A stretch of DNA of 64,000 bases, from positions 32,517,670-32,581,669 of the forward strand of contig CM067064.1 in NCBI GenBank assembly GCA_033980235.1. The letters run 5' to 3'. The notes beneath the pieces are model-generated. The model was given only the letters and a program-made list of their open reading frames with translations, was not told where the DNA came from and made no database searches. The stretch is from Diadema setosum (taxonomy: Eukaryota > Echinodermata > Echinoidea > Diadematoida > Diadematidae). A program made the position numbers and the translations under genes. Positions within the stretch are counted from its first letter, which is position 1, and every line of letters begins with the position of its first letter. This document shows, in pieces, positions 1 to 11,350 of the stretch.

Positions 1-159
1 GATAATTGTACAAAAATTCAGGTAAATAGGAAGGCAACATTGGTGCTTGTGCACTATGTAGCCATGCTACACTGGAATAAATCTCATGTACTAATAATAA
101 CAGGAAGTTCCTCTGGTAAAGGATGCTGGGATTCCGGATAAACAGGAATCTGTATCTAT

Positions 160-176
160 CCCCCCCCCCCCCCCCC
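160..176. repeat. poly-C tract (17 C)
   Basis: A run of 17 cytosines. It is the first of thirteen C or G homopolymers of 12 or more bases in the window (others near 8385, 15551, 17045, 17616, 19294, 20137, 25275, 27291, 32207, 37768, 45844 and 58656). Run lengths of this kind are prone to assembly error. Confidence 0.95.
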
Positions 177-352
177 TTTTATCGATGGGACTCTAGATTG
201 CTTCATGTCATTGTGGTCTTAAAGACCCAGTAGCATGGTAAAACATGGGTGGCCTAATATATTCGATCTTCATTCTCTGCCCAGTGGGGTAAATTTAAAA
301 ACTATGAATAGCGCCCATCAGCGAATATGTACATTGAAGTATTCACTCATCA

Positions 353-919
353 TTAAAGGACAAGTTCACCTTAATAAACACAAGGATTGAGAGATTGCAG
401 CAATATTAGTAGAACACATCAGTGAAAGTTTGAGGAAAATTGGACAATCTATGCAAAAGTTATGAATTTTTAAAATTTTTGTGTTGGAACCGCTGGATGA
501 GGAGACTACTAAGGCTCGTGATGTCATATGAGTACAACAATATAAAGAAAATGTAAAGAAAATTCAACATATTTTCACTTTTTTCGCATAATAAAAGAGC
601 ACTTGACTTGCCTCTTTCTAAAGGCAATGGGAATGATATTACCCATAATATATGTCAGTAACAAGTCAAGGGAATGTGTACTTTTTTCAAAAGATGAAAT
701 TTTGTGAAATTCTCTTTATATTTTCCTTGTATTGTTGTATGCATGTGACATCATACACTGCAGTAGTCTTCTCATCCAGCGGTGACTGCACAAAAACTTC
801 AAAAATTCATAACTTTTGAACGGATTGTCCGATTTTCCTCAAACTTTCAATGATGTGTTCTACTAATATTGCTACATTCTCTCAATCCTTATGTTAATGA
901 AGGTGAACTTGTCCTTTAA
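353..919 (-). mobile_element. Palindromic TTAA-flanked MITE, copy A
   Basis: A 567-bp element with TTAA at both ends. The inner termini read AGGACAAGTTCACCTT, and the right half is the reverse complement of the left half over about 250 bp at roughly 85% identity. It encodes nothing. Close copies lie at 12867-13438 and 51666-52231, both in the opposite orientation to this one, and diverged relatives at 56360-56921, 54955-55900 (split) and 21278-22032. TTAA target duplications are known for the piggyBac and Kolobok superfamilies; which of the two mobilised this element cannot be told without a transposase-bearing relative. Confidence 0.85.
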
Positions 920-1923
920 TGGTCAACTTCAGTCAAGATTCTTCGGCTGTGTATGCACTAACATAGAGATCTGTAATAGGGCTGTGCACAATTTGTTACA
1001 GGGATTATCGAATACTAATATATCCGAGCCAAGCCACCCTTCCAACTCCATGGTATCCCCACTGGGTCTTTAAAGGTATATGATAGCAGCCTGTGTTCAC
1101 ACAGTTGCATTCTATGAGGGGATGGTGATACCGCATTACTAAAGTATAGTAATTATGAATTACTTTGTTAGCCTGTCACAACAATCATTGCATCCTCTGA
1201 AAGTGACAGGAACAATGTTGCAAGACCCTCAATGTCTACTTGGTGTGTGTAGTAAAAGGTATTTCACATAACAAATGCAAATGTTGGGGACTACCATCTA
1301 AATTATTGCCTTTGACCAGAAGCAAGCTCAGACTATGGAGTTGTAAAGCTTCTGAGCAAAACATGCAGTTAGGAATGAAAGAATAAACACAACACAAAAA
1401 AGTGCAGTAAAAGTGCCAATGACACTTGTTTGATATGCTGGGAAACTGCCTATAGTGAGGATATCCATCCTTCCAAAGTGGCAGAGTGCAGATAAAGCTT
1501 TTATCTTTTGAATGTCAACAAACACTTGTTTTATGGAGAGAGATAACAGTAGTAGTATTTACTTGGCAACTCAAACCCTCTGAGTTTTGATATCTGATAA
1601 AATTGTAGGAAAGTAATAGAAATAGTCAAGAAAATGTGTAGCATTGCATTACGTGATGGGGGGAAAAAGCAAAATGAATACAATGTACGAGAGGGACAGA
1701 ACAATATCTACTCATGTTTGCCAAACACCCAGAGGAGTCATTCGATAGAAATAGAATATTTATGGAATATTTGGGCTTCCAAATGGATTACTCATGTGGT
1801 GTATATTGCAAAACATTGATTTGGAATTATGCGGTAACATTACCAAACCAGAGTTTGCTTATGAGTCCATGAATTACTGTACATTGCCATCACCTCAGAA
1901 ACTCTTCCATTGGCTTTTACACA

Positions 1924-1960
<37 letters not shown>

Positions 1961-3045
1961 CAAAAAAAAACAAAAAAAAAACAGCAAAGGTAATTGTTCC
2001 GAGGTTATGTTTTCAATGTCAATGTTATTTTGTTACCCAATTATTGTGGAGTTTGGAGTCGGTATATTTTTTTCCAAGAGACGGACAGTCATAGAACTGT
2101 TGAGTGCTGTCTAAGGCCAGAGTTTATCTTGCATGATTATGTAATTACCTGTTTTGCGCTAGAGGTCATTACACTTCTGTATATTTGGGAGGCCATTGGA
2201 AATGTCCAAGATATTGCAAGTTTTTTTCTTTTTCTTTTTTTTTTCTGTCATTTAAACCAAGAGGATGTGAGAGCAATGATGGTGTATTGTACTTAGTAGA
2301 CAAATTTGAATTTAAATATACTGTATCAATATAAACTTCAGATAAGTTTTCTTAACAAAGCAGACTGCTGTTATCAAAATGTCCGTACATACATTTTCAC
2401 TTCATTTTCTTATCACCTTGTGCACTGGGTAGCTTGGGGAGACCTGTGTAATGGGAAGGTTGGCCCAATTGAATCGAGTGTAATTCACTACCTTCCAGAT
2501 TACATTTGAAAATGAATTGTATTTTAACCCCTTGCAAACTGCTGGCTCAAAATGCCATCCTTTTTTATACATGGAAGTCTGACCTTTGTTTATAATACGG
2601 TTAAAGGCATTATTCACCATTTGCCGATGAAACAAAAAACCCATGTTTAGTGCTTCAAAATAGTTCTGAAATGTGAGTTAGGGATAGGAACACCAATGTA
2701 AAAATGTTTATTATGATAATCAATGTTAAGTATTGTTAAATGTACAAAATGTGAACAATAGTTAGACTTATAACAAAAATGTTTCTAGAATAAACAATCT
2801 TCCATAATGGTTTATTGAGAAAAAAATAGTGATGATCCAATATTTTAGGCTTTATTGCAATTCTTTTTATGGTGGCATTTGCATCAAATGTGATAATTTA
2901 ACACTTTTTAGATCAATGCTCCTAATTGTAATCAATACCTTGAAGTGCTATTTTCTGACTGGCTGGCATTCAGTGTTCATATTGCTTTAATATACGTTTG
3001 ATGATAAACTAATCTTTTCATTTTCATTATTTGAGACACAATGTA
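920..3045. other. No gene seen; unique AT-rich DNA with a CA microsatellite
   Basis: No exon-like frame with splice signals and no repeat with clear ends was found. A (CA)15 microsatellite followed by A-rich DNA lies at 1928-1979. The rest is AT-rich sequence with stop codons in all frames. Confidence 0.6.
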
Positions 3046-3487
3046 AATAAGCCAGTTCGGAGTTCCACTTTGCGCATGAGCAGAAACAAGGTCATTCGGA
3101 CCAACAGGCATGTTGGTTTTTAATTTCACTGGAATAAGCATCTGTAATGTAATGATTATTCATGAAATACTTATAAATGCTGCTTGCCAGCACATCCACC
3201 TGGCAGCAAAAGTGGTATTTGGCAATATCAATAGAAAGAGATTGTTAATACATTCAGTGCCAAATAATGAAAGATGCTTTCCCAAGTGTTATCTGACGGA
3301 TCATTCTGGTCATCTGGTCTACGCAATTTCATTCTTTGTTTGAACAGGATCAACGAATTCCATAATTGTTATGTAAAGCTTACGCATTATGTTGCTCTAA
3401 AACGAGTGAAATGCCCCTAACTGACTGAGAAAAAAGAAAGGTCATTCGGACCAATGTGCCCATGAGCTAACTCCGAACTGACTTATT
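3046..3487. mobile_element. Inverted-repeat element (MITE) with 19-bp termini
   Basis: The left end AATAAGCCAGTTCGGAGTT (3046-3064) is the reverse complement of 3469-3487 with one mismatch. Just inside, CATGAGC and AGGTCATTCGGACCAA recur at both ends in modified form, at about 3074-3100 and 3440-3466. The 442-bp interior has no long frame, so this is a non-autonomous DNA element. The superfamily is not assigned, because the exact target duplication is unclear. Confidence 0.7.
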
Positions 3488-3721
3488 GCAGAGAGCTTTA
3501 GATTCATAACACTGCACTGCTGCTGAATACACTTTTACAGCTGTAGTGCCATTCCTTTGTGAGCTTTTATCAGTTTTACAAAGGAGATACAAGGTGAGCC
3601 TAGTACTTCCTTGGTTGTACCACTTTTGCCATTTCTCATCTTGTGTAGTTGCAAAGACAGATCAAACTTTGGCAATGAAAAATGCTGAAAGTTACAGAAG
3701 AACTTTTCACTAAATGGTCCC

Positions 3722-4314
3722 TTAAAGGTAGGGGATACCTTTTACAGAACTCCTAAAATGCAGCAAAACATTAAATATGAACCTCAGTGGACTTGTGTAG
3801 GCCACTGCTTAGACATTTTGAAGTCAACAGTTATCTACAATTTGAATAATGCACAAAACTCAACTACTCAGTAGTTCTGTGTGTCAGCTCGTCCAGACAT
3901 GATTGGAGACGGAGAGACAAATGTCTCTCTGCCTTTTTGTTGCAGTCTTCTGTATTTTTTATCTATAAACACAAATCTAAAAGTATAAGAGCTGATGTAA
4001 TAACATATAGAGTGTGTGGCAAGAATGTATATAGAAATGTTTGTAAGTTTTGATGAACTTTATTCACAAAATATACATGATGGACACACATGCAGTGCAT
4101 GGGTCTGCAATGGTAGCCTAGTAATGTACTGGAATTTACGGTGAGCCCCGCAAAAAATTCAATTCAAAATCTAACGGTCAATAAAAATGTACTAAATGTT
4201 ACCTTCCACTTTCAATACTTTATGGGAGCTTCTAAAATTATACTCTTTTCAACATACCACTGTGTTTATACAACTCTTCATTTAAGGCATGCAAATGGGA
4301 TTCCCTACCTTTAA
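3722..4314. mobile_element. TTAA-flanked MITE, AGGTAGGG family
   Basis: TTAA at 3722-3725 and 4311-4314 bound a 593-bp segment. Its left end reads TTAAAGGTAGGGGATACC and its right end is the complement of TTAAAGGTAGGGAATCCC, so the terminal repeats are about 18 bp and imperfect. The interior is AT-rich and non-coding. A perfect POU octamer ATGCAAAT lies near the right end (4289-4296). It belongs with the other TTAA-ended elements of the window but has its own terminal sequence. Confidence 0.7.
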
Positions 4315-5707
4315 CGGTCTAGTGCTTGCTCCCAGCATTACCCGTCTTTAGACTATTTTTCATTCTTGCTTGGTGCGACCTCTTTGAAGGATTCTCTCTG
4401 CATTTGTTTCATCCATCTCCCCCTCCTTCTTTTTCCTGGACTCTGTATCTGTCCAGGGAGATGAGATGTCTTACCTCCCTGATCTGCCCATCCTCTTCCC
4501 ATACATCATGCAATGCCACAAAAGTGTGATATTTAGAGGCTGTTAATGCCTCCAGCTGTGTTATATGTTTCCATTGATACACTCCTGTCTGTTGTTATTG
4601 TTGTTATATCCTATCTGATTTGATGTGATTGCGCATCTAATTAAACTTTTTAGTGAGGGGGGGGGAGAGGGAGATGTTACCATGTGCTTCAACCTAACTT
4701 TACGGAACGACGTTTGTACGATGTATGATCTAGTCGAATCGGGAGGGGAAAAAAAGTATCAAACATTGATACCATTTCGCCTCTTCAGGCGCGGGGCTAC
4801 GGTGCAATTATCTCGCGAAAAGCTTCACTGCAGTACTGCCTAATTTACATAAAGTAAACAACTTGTTTACGCGAAACCGCTACAAAATGGTCGCGGCAAA
4901 ACTGCGATATCTCGCTATAGAAAACACGAAATGAAGTAATTTAAACGTCAAAATAAAGAAGAAAAGATGATCTCACCTGTCATTATAACCATTTTGGGAT
5001 TAATCTCGATTTGATATGTGAAAATTAAGCCAAAACAAGGCACTTCTTTTTTTTTTTTTGGATCAGCAAACAGTGCCTTATTTTTCATATTTCTAGTGAT
5101 TGCACAAAAACGAAACTTCAGGATATTGGACAGCAAAGTATATATAAGATCTGCTCCAAATATCTTTTCATGATTTTACCGCGAACGGTTGTGTCGGGAA
5201 AAAGACGAAAGCTATGTGATTTGCAAACCCTTGAACGTCCGCGCCGCACGTAGCTGAAACCCGCACTGCCTGCTAAGGGCAGTCCCACGCACGGTTATGT
5301 GTGTAGGGTCGAACAACGCTCGGGCACCGAAAATCGTCGTTGTATTCACGACTCAGTGTATTGATCAGTGCACTCCGTACCCATCCTTGATCGAGTGAGG
5401 GGCAAGGCAGCCTGCACCTGATTAATATGACCATCACCCAGCGTGGAAACCTTATAATACAATGGGCAATGCAGTGTTGCGTCACAATCGATAACACATG
5501 CACTACGAGTAGGAGAACGAAGTCAATTCAACTCAGTCAAGGCATGCAAAGAAAGGACTTCTTTTGGTCAAAGATTTGGATAACATTCAAGAATAAATGA
5601 TTTACACTCACTAGATTTCTTTCAATAGCATATAAAATGGGGACGAAAGGGGTGAATTCGGTTGTAAACTTACTTGTTTTTTCTGCAAAAGCACGATTCA
5701 GTTTCCC
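4315..5707. other. Unique DNA, CpG-richer from about 4750; one copy of a 29-bp inverted motif
   Basis: No gene is recognised. The motif at 4786-4814 (core GCGGGGCTACGGTGCAATTA) recurs exactly, reverse-complemented, at 6878-6906. At 5200-5510 the DNA is rich in CpG and includes a small hairpin around a CTGCC/GGCAG pair near 5265-5285. It could be the edge of an old transposon or a regulatory patch. Confidence 0.4.
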
Positions 5708-5716
5708 GCACGATGC

Positions 5717-6367
5717 TAGCTACACGCAGCCGCTGTAGGGACAGCGGCTGCACCTCCATTCCTTCGCAGACGTTGTCATTTCTCATTGTGGTTGTGCGAC
5801 TCCTTCATGAATATCTTTATTAATCGTGGAAAACTAAAATACAAGGAATAATCGTAATCTATGATAATCATTCAATAATCGGTATGCGATTTTTTGTTTA
5901 ATTACGTCAAAAACTCACCGAAATCTGTGGCTGAAATCAGGTCTGTAAAAGTCCTTATTGCTTCACTCCTCATCTGCGTGTTATTTGAATGGCATTCACT
6001 CTCGTATAGTACTACAACGTACAACGTAGGTAGTCGGAGAGGCGCCCTCTAGCTCTCCGACCACCTACGTTGTACGTTGTAGTATACGAGAGTGAATACC
6101 ATTCAAATAACACGCAGATGAGGAGTGAAGCAATAAGGAAATTTACAGACCTGATTTCAGCCACAGATTTCGGTGAGTTTTTGACGTAATTAAACAAAAA
6201 ATCGCGTACCGATTATTGAATGATTATCATAGATTACGATAATTCCTTGTATTTTAGTTTTCCACGATTAATAAAGATATTCATGAAGGAGTCGCACAAC
6301 CACACTGAAAAATGACAACGTCTGCGAGGGAATAGAGGTGCAGCCGCTTCGCGACAGCGGCTTGCGT
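5717..6367. mobile_element. 650-bp fold-back element with 9-bp direct flanking repeats
   Basis: Almost the whole segment is one palindrome. The arms are about 325 bp each, meet near 6048 with almost no spacer, and are about 95% identical by eye. Both termini contain an AGCCGCTG box with its own small hairpin. GCACGATGC is found immediately outside both ends (5708-5716 and 6368-6376), which looks like a 9-bp target-site duplication. Long terminal inverted repeats with about 9-bp duplications fit Mutator-like (MULE) fold-back elements. An open frame on the minus strand at 6012-6197 merely reads across the palindrome centre and is not a gene. Confidence 0.75.
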
Positions 6368-6376
6368 GCACGATGC

Positions 6377-8612
6377 CTGTGTTCTGCATACACTGCACAC
6401 CGCACTCTCACAAGGCTTTGCGCATGCTCGTAATGTTCGACGCGTTTGCTTCGTAGTTGCTGTTTCCAAGCGTTTCTTGCAAAACCCCCAGTTTATATGT
6501 CTTGATTTCGACATTATATCTCATTGCACAAACTCGAAACTCCGCAGAGAGTGAGTCTGAAGTCTACAGTCTAGTAACATGTGAATTATATGCATATTCA
6601 TGTTGAAGCAGACTTGTGTCGGGAAATAATCGGAGCCTCTTTCATCAGCCCTTCAGAACAGAGAAGTACTGATATCTCAAAAAGTACTCAACATAATTTG
6701 CCAGAAATTTGTATGTAGCATTATATTGCCATTCTAGATGTGCCCTGAAAATTTCGTGACTTTTGACCAACAATTTTAGGAAATACGCGAGGTTGAAATT
6801 TCGGGGATTTCAGCCCCTCACTTCTCGCACGGCTTCGATAGCCGTTAGGAATTCAAAAGCTTTTACGACTTTTGGGGGAGATAATTGCACCGTAGCCCCG
6901 CGCCTGTCTTCTCTTGGTTCGCCTTGTAAAGTGGCTAGGGAGAAGGGAGGCAGTGATCCGTTTCACTCGTCACGCCTCTGACATGCGACCCTGAGATGTG
7001 AAAAATTCCTTCTTCGAGGAATATGTATGCCTGCGTTGCCGTTGAATGACATTTATGAATGCTTTAATCAGGAAAGACGTGGGGGAACTATCCATTCTTG
7101 TTCTGTGCAGAATTGTTTTCCCATTTGCTGTTTGTACCCATGTTCTCCCAACATAAAGAAAGCGATATGAAACTGGCCTTTCAGGACCTCTTTCAGATAC
7201 ATTGTAGATGCATGGAACAAAGTGGTCAGTATAAATCAAATGGAAACAGCAAGGAAATGTACAGCTTCCGCTCTTGTTTCAACTCTGGTGCAGCTACTTG
7301 TGCTGATCTGAACAAAAGACAAAGAGGGTAGAACAAGGTAGTATTTTATAGATGTATGATATATGCTGTGTCAAATTAAAAACTTTTTCTCTTCCTCTTT
7401 CTTTTTTTTTAAAGGAAAATCATCTTGGTCCCAAACATTTGTGCAGTGGAGCGTGCGTGGTGGAAAATGTGTTTGGGAATCAATGCGTATCATGCCGTGT
7501 ACTAGAACATATCTGTGGGTATATTTACAGGGCATTTCAGAGTGGTGAATATTTCATGAGTATTTCCAGGAGTCAACCGTATTTCCCTTGTGGTTCCAAC
7601 GTATCCCTCTCTAAGCCTCCTAATGTGTACAAACATTAATATTTCAGAGCGTGAGGGGGCCTGCAGTTTTTCTTGTTGTTGTTGTTGTCTTGTGACAAAT
7701 TGGCCTGTGGGCGAAAACAGGCAGTGTGCATTACAGGGTGGTGGTTCAGCTCACTTCATCGAGGTCATAACCAATGGCCAGAGGTATGAATTCATCATAA
7801 GACGGAGTTGATGGATCGTTACAGGCAATGTACCAGAGTCCCATGTTCGTTTCTTGCCGTCTTTTATTGTCTCTAATACTACCTAGTCTCTTACTTCTCA
7901 ATACCAACACAAACACACATACACACATCTTTGGCCTTATTGTATGGTTGTATCTATCTGTCTCTCACATCAGTTTTAAGTTTAATGCAGAAATTTTCAC
8001 ATATTTTGTGCTACTTCTGGCAAGCGCGAATTCTAAAACCCACAAAATATCTTCACAATTTTCTCTGCACAGTTTGGACGGGTTGACAACTGCGCAGCGC
8101 GAATTCAAGAACCTTTGAATGTGTTTTTGAGCACCTCGCTCAGCGCGAAAAATTAATCAGGTGAAAATAATCAACGCTAACAGTACTGCTATATATACAT
8201 TGTATATTTGTCATTGTGTTTAATCTATTTGCTTTGTATATGTACAGACATACCTCCTTTTTTTTTTTCTCCAAAGGGTGTGTGTCAACACATACAAATT
8301 ATTGGTTTTGGCATCATGTTGTGAACACAAGTATTCAGAAACCCTAATATTGGATGTATGCAAACAGGACTTCAGTCCTCTTCTCCCCCCCCCCCCCCCC
8401 TCCCCCTTTCCCCTGGTAGTTCACTTGGCAGAGCATGTGAAGAAATACAATTGTAAAGGGAGATTTATGAAAAATTCACACTAATAGATTTCAGCAATGA
8501 CTGTAACTATGTTTCTTTACAATCACTGTGTATGCCATTTCGTTTCCAAAATTTGTATTTTTTCTTAGAAACATGCAGAAACAAGGAAAAGTAGAAATTA
8601 AGCGGTGCGTAA
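6377..8612. other. No gene seen; second 29-bp motif copy and a possible conserved patch
   Basis: Contains the inverted partner (6878-6906) of the motif at 4786-4814. The stretch 7410-7630 has mixed base composition and few simple repeats and could be a conserved non-coding element. A T-run lies at 8261-8270, and a C16 tract at 8385-8400 is followed by pyrimidines. No splice-bounded frame was found. Confidence 0.5.
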
Positions 8613-9520
8613 TATATGTCCCCGCCGGAAGTAGCATTTAGTAGCAAAATGTACAATGTAGGTAAAAAGATCAAGGTCAAAGGTCAAAGAAATCAAAGGT
8701 CAAAATTCTATGTAGAAGTTTTGAAGCCCTCACCTAGTGCCATCACATAAAGCAAACGGAATCGAAATCGGGTTAAAGTTGGCGAAGGAGTAGCATTTTG
8801 TAGCCAATGTACAATATAGGTAAAAAATCAAGGTCAAAGGTCAAAGAAGTCAAAGGTCAAAATTCTGTGTGGAAGTTTTGAAGCCCTCACCTAGTGCCAT
8901 CACATAAAGCAAACGGAATCAAAATCAGGTTAGAAATGGCGAAGGAGTAGCATTTGGTAGCAAAATGTACAATACAGGTCAAAAATCAAGGTCAGAGGTC
9001 AAAGAAGTCAAAGGTCAAAATTCTGTGTAGAAGTTTTGAAGCCCTCACCTAGTGCCATCACTTAAAGCAAACGGAATTGAAATCGGGTTAAAGTTGGCGA
9101 AGGAGTAGCATTTTGTAGGCAATGTACAATATAGGTCAAAAATCAAGGTCAAAGGTCAAAGAAGTCAAAGGTCAAAATTCTGTGTAGAAGTTTTGAAGCC
9201 CTCACCTAGTGCCATCAAAGCAAACGGAATCATATCGGGTTAGAAATGGAGAAGGAGTAGCATTTTGAAGCAAAATGTACAATATAGGTCAAAGGTCAAG
9301 GTCAAAGGTCACAACTGAAATTCTGTATAGAAGTTTCAAAGCTCCCATGTAGTGCTATCATATAAAGCAAACAGGATCAAAATCGGTTTAGAAATGGCAA
9401 AGGAGTAGCATTTTGAACATTTTGATCACACACGGACGGACAGACGGACACACGGACACACACACGTACGGAGCCCGTTTCATAGTCCCCTGCTCGAACT
9501 CGTTCGGCGGGGACAAATAA
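8613..9520 (+). mobile_element. Tandem-core element, pearl/DINE-like (Helentron-associated) candidate
   Basis: The ends read TGTCCCCGCCG (left, from 8617) and CGGCGGGGACA (right, to about 9515), so they are inverted repeats. Between them are five units of about 157 bp, starting near 8631, 8789, 8946, 9104 and 9256, and a partial one from 9404. A short ACGG/ACAC-rich microsatellite follows (9428-9470), then a unique GC-rich 3' end. This order (short inverted ends, about 160-bp core tandem repeats, ACGG-type microsatellite, conserved tail) is the known layout of pearl and DINE elements, which are mobilised by Helentrons. Each unit carries TCAAGGTCA and an AGGTCA-N-AGGTCA repeat. Confidence 0.7.
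8631..9416 (+). repeat. ~157-bp minisatellite with AGGTCA direct repeats
   Basis: Five near-identical units. Spacing is 158, 157, 158, 152 and 148 bp. Nuclear-receptor-like direct repeats with one-base spacing (DR1) start at 8674, 8831, 8989, 9146 and 9286, so they are phased once per unit. The last unit has four half-sites in a row (9286-9311), as DR1 then DR0 then DR1. The third copy has G instead of A in the spacer. The shared tail words CCCTCACCTAGTGCCATCA and GCAAACGGAATC mark each unit. Confidence 0.9.
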
Positions 9521-10305
9521 GCTAATAGTTGAAAGTACAGATTACTGAATATTGAATGTAATGCAATTTATGTGATTTTCACAGATCATACTTTATTCAG
9601 TAAAGGAGATCAAGAGCATTGAATATTAAGTACAATCCACCCATCATTGTGTCTGTATATAGGAGGAAACTGGTAAAAAGTGAATGTGCATGCAGATGTT
9701 GCATGTGGCAAAGATTGGTGTTGCATGAAAATTTGATCAACTTGAAAAAGACCCATCCTCTCATTATGAGTTTAAATGACTTTAATTACAGCACTTGGTG
9801 TGAGTCATTCTAACTGAAAGAAATCTTTCCTCCCTTCTCTTTGCTCTTTCCGTGCCTTCATCGTGGACGTGCTGCCTGTTTTGTTGCTGTGGGTGATTAC
9901 CCCGCGGGCTCATCTCATCAACGAAATGCTAATCGAACAGGTGAGTGACCTCGTTGTAACTCTTTTTTTTTTTTAAGTGAGAGCCCAAATGCTCTGTTTA
10001 CACCACTGTTGTCCAGTGATGGCGCTCAGCAACTGGATGTTGAGTTTTGAATACTGAGGATTATGAATGTGTTTTAAATCCCTGGTTGTGTGCAAGTGTA
10101 TGTGTGTGTGTATGTGCGTGTGTGTGTATGTTTATGGATGTGTATGCATGTGTGCTAATTAAGAATTTCTCTGTATATTATTAAAAAAGATGTGATTTAG
10201 CAGCACAAGTTGGAATATAGCTGCTTGGTTTTATTTATATTTGTTTCATATTGTGAATATGATGGTGATATTGAATGAAATTCAAATAAATAATGCCAAG
10301 TAAAA
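9521..10305. other. No gene seen; TG-rich tract
   Basis: Unique AT-rich sequence. A TG-rich microsatellite lies at about 10087-10155. A small GC-richer patch (9840-9960) contains no frame with splice signals. Confidence 0.5.
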
Positions 10306-10318
10306 AAAGAAACCAGTT

Positions 10319-10491
10319 TCTCGTCCTCGCGCGCATCGATTTTGGCCGCCGCGTCGATTTTTTTACTATTTACTATTTTCAAAATGGCGCTGAAAATACC
10401 AAGAAATTCATAATTCTCGTCCCAGCCCGCTCCCCGCCCGCATCGATTTTTAGTTGCCGCATCGACTTTTTTGATATTTACTATTTTTTCG
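10319..10491. repeat. Two tandem copies of a CpG-containing ~97-bp unit
   Basis: Two diverged copies, about 10319-10379 and 10416-10491. Each has a GCATCGATTTT box, then a CCGC(G/A)TCGA box, then an ATTTACTATTTT tail. The origin is unknown. It sits just upstream of a CpG-rich block. Confidence 0.6.
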
Positions 10492-10539
10492 GCCTCCGAA
10501 ACACCTACCAATCGTGATGATGTCTCATTTCTAATTACG

Positions 10540-11120
10540 CCTTGCGTCCTCTACTTCGATGTAGTACAGCTGTAGCTTCTGTAGTGCGTCAGATGTAATA
10601 ACGCATGCATTTCACACTGAGAGCGAGCTCGGCAAGAAGGAATGACCCACAAAGCAGTCGAACTGCACTGAAGTTGGATGGGCGGGCGTCGCGGGCCGGC
10701 CTGGGTTGTGACGTACAGCGCACTCGGTACGTCGTGAACGCGATAGCGGCAACATAATTGCGAACAATCGCTGATATTCCACGCATAATTATTTCGCGCA
10801 TTGTTTGTATTTTTCCCCGTTTCTCCTATCTTAAGCGGATGAATTGTACTGTACAAATGCTTGTGAGGATTGTATCGAGTTTGTATACATTTTCATGTCA
10901 TTGTGACTATGTGCATGTGTGTGCAGTGTCGGAAGGTACGGTGCCAGTGCAGTGGCGCTGGCCGTGCCGCACCGTATTGGCAAAGTGTGCGTGTCTGTAC
11001 AGCTGTAGCTAGCTGGGTCCCCATCCCCTGGTCTGTCAGCTGTCTGCACGCACGCATGAACACATTCGAATGTGTAGAGTATCGTACACTCTGCTCTGTA
11101 ACTTTGCATCTGACGGCGAT
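10540..11120. promoter_or_regulatory. CpG-rich block, possible promoter or regulatory region
   Basis: Base composition changes sharply: many CpGs, a GGGCGGGC GC-box-like word near 10679-10688, two ACGTAC words (one as TGACGTAC, CRE-like) near 10709-10735, and TG-rich DNA around 10900. No TATA box, start codon in good context or splice donor could be tied to it, and short frames run both ways without recognisable domains. It may be a promoter with a non-coding first exon, an enhancer, or the CpG-rich relic of a transposon. Direction is unknown. Confidence 0.25.
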
Positions 11121-11320
11121 GTATTGTTCTACATGTATTTTGAAGAGAAAATGAATGCGCTTTTCCAGCAAATGTAGAATTATTAAATGGGTGTATCTAC
11201 AAAATAAATAACTTTTCCACGGATTCTGGTTTGTCTCGTATTTCTGCGGGATACTTTTTTTTTTAACGATGTAAATTCACGGACACGGCCGTGAGTCGTA
11301 TCATCTGCAGTGAGGTATAC

Positions 11321-11350
11321 AATCATTCATCATTTAAATGATGAGTGATT
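11321..11350. repeat. 30-bp palindrome
   Basis: AATCATTCATCATTT is followed directly by its reverse complement with one mismatch. TAAT/ATGA words make it homeodomain-like. It may be chance. Confidence 0.6.

Noticed and set aside
8631..9416. CRISPR-like array because of regular spacing
   Set aside because: Units are contiguous tandem copies without unique spacers, in a eukaryotic transposon-like context.
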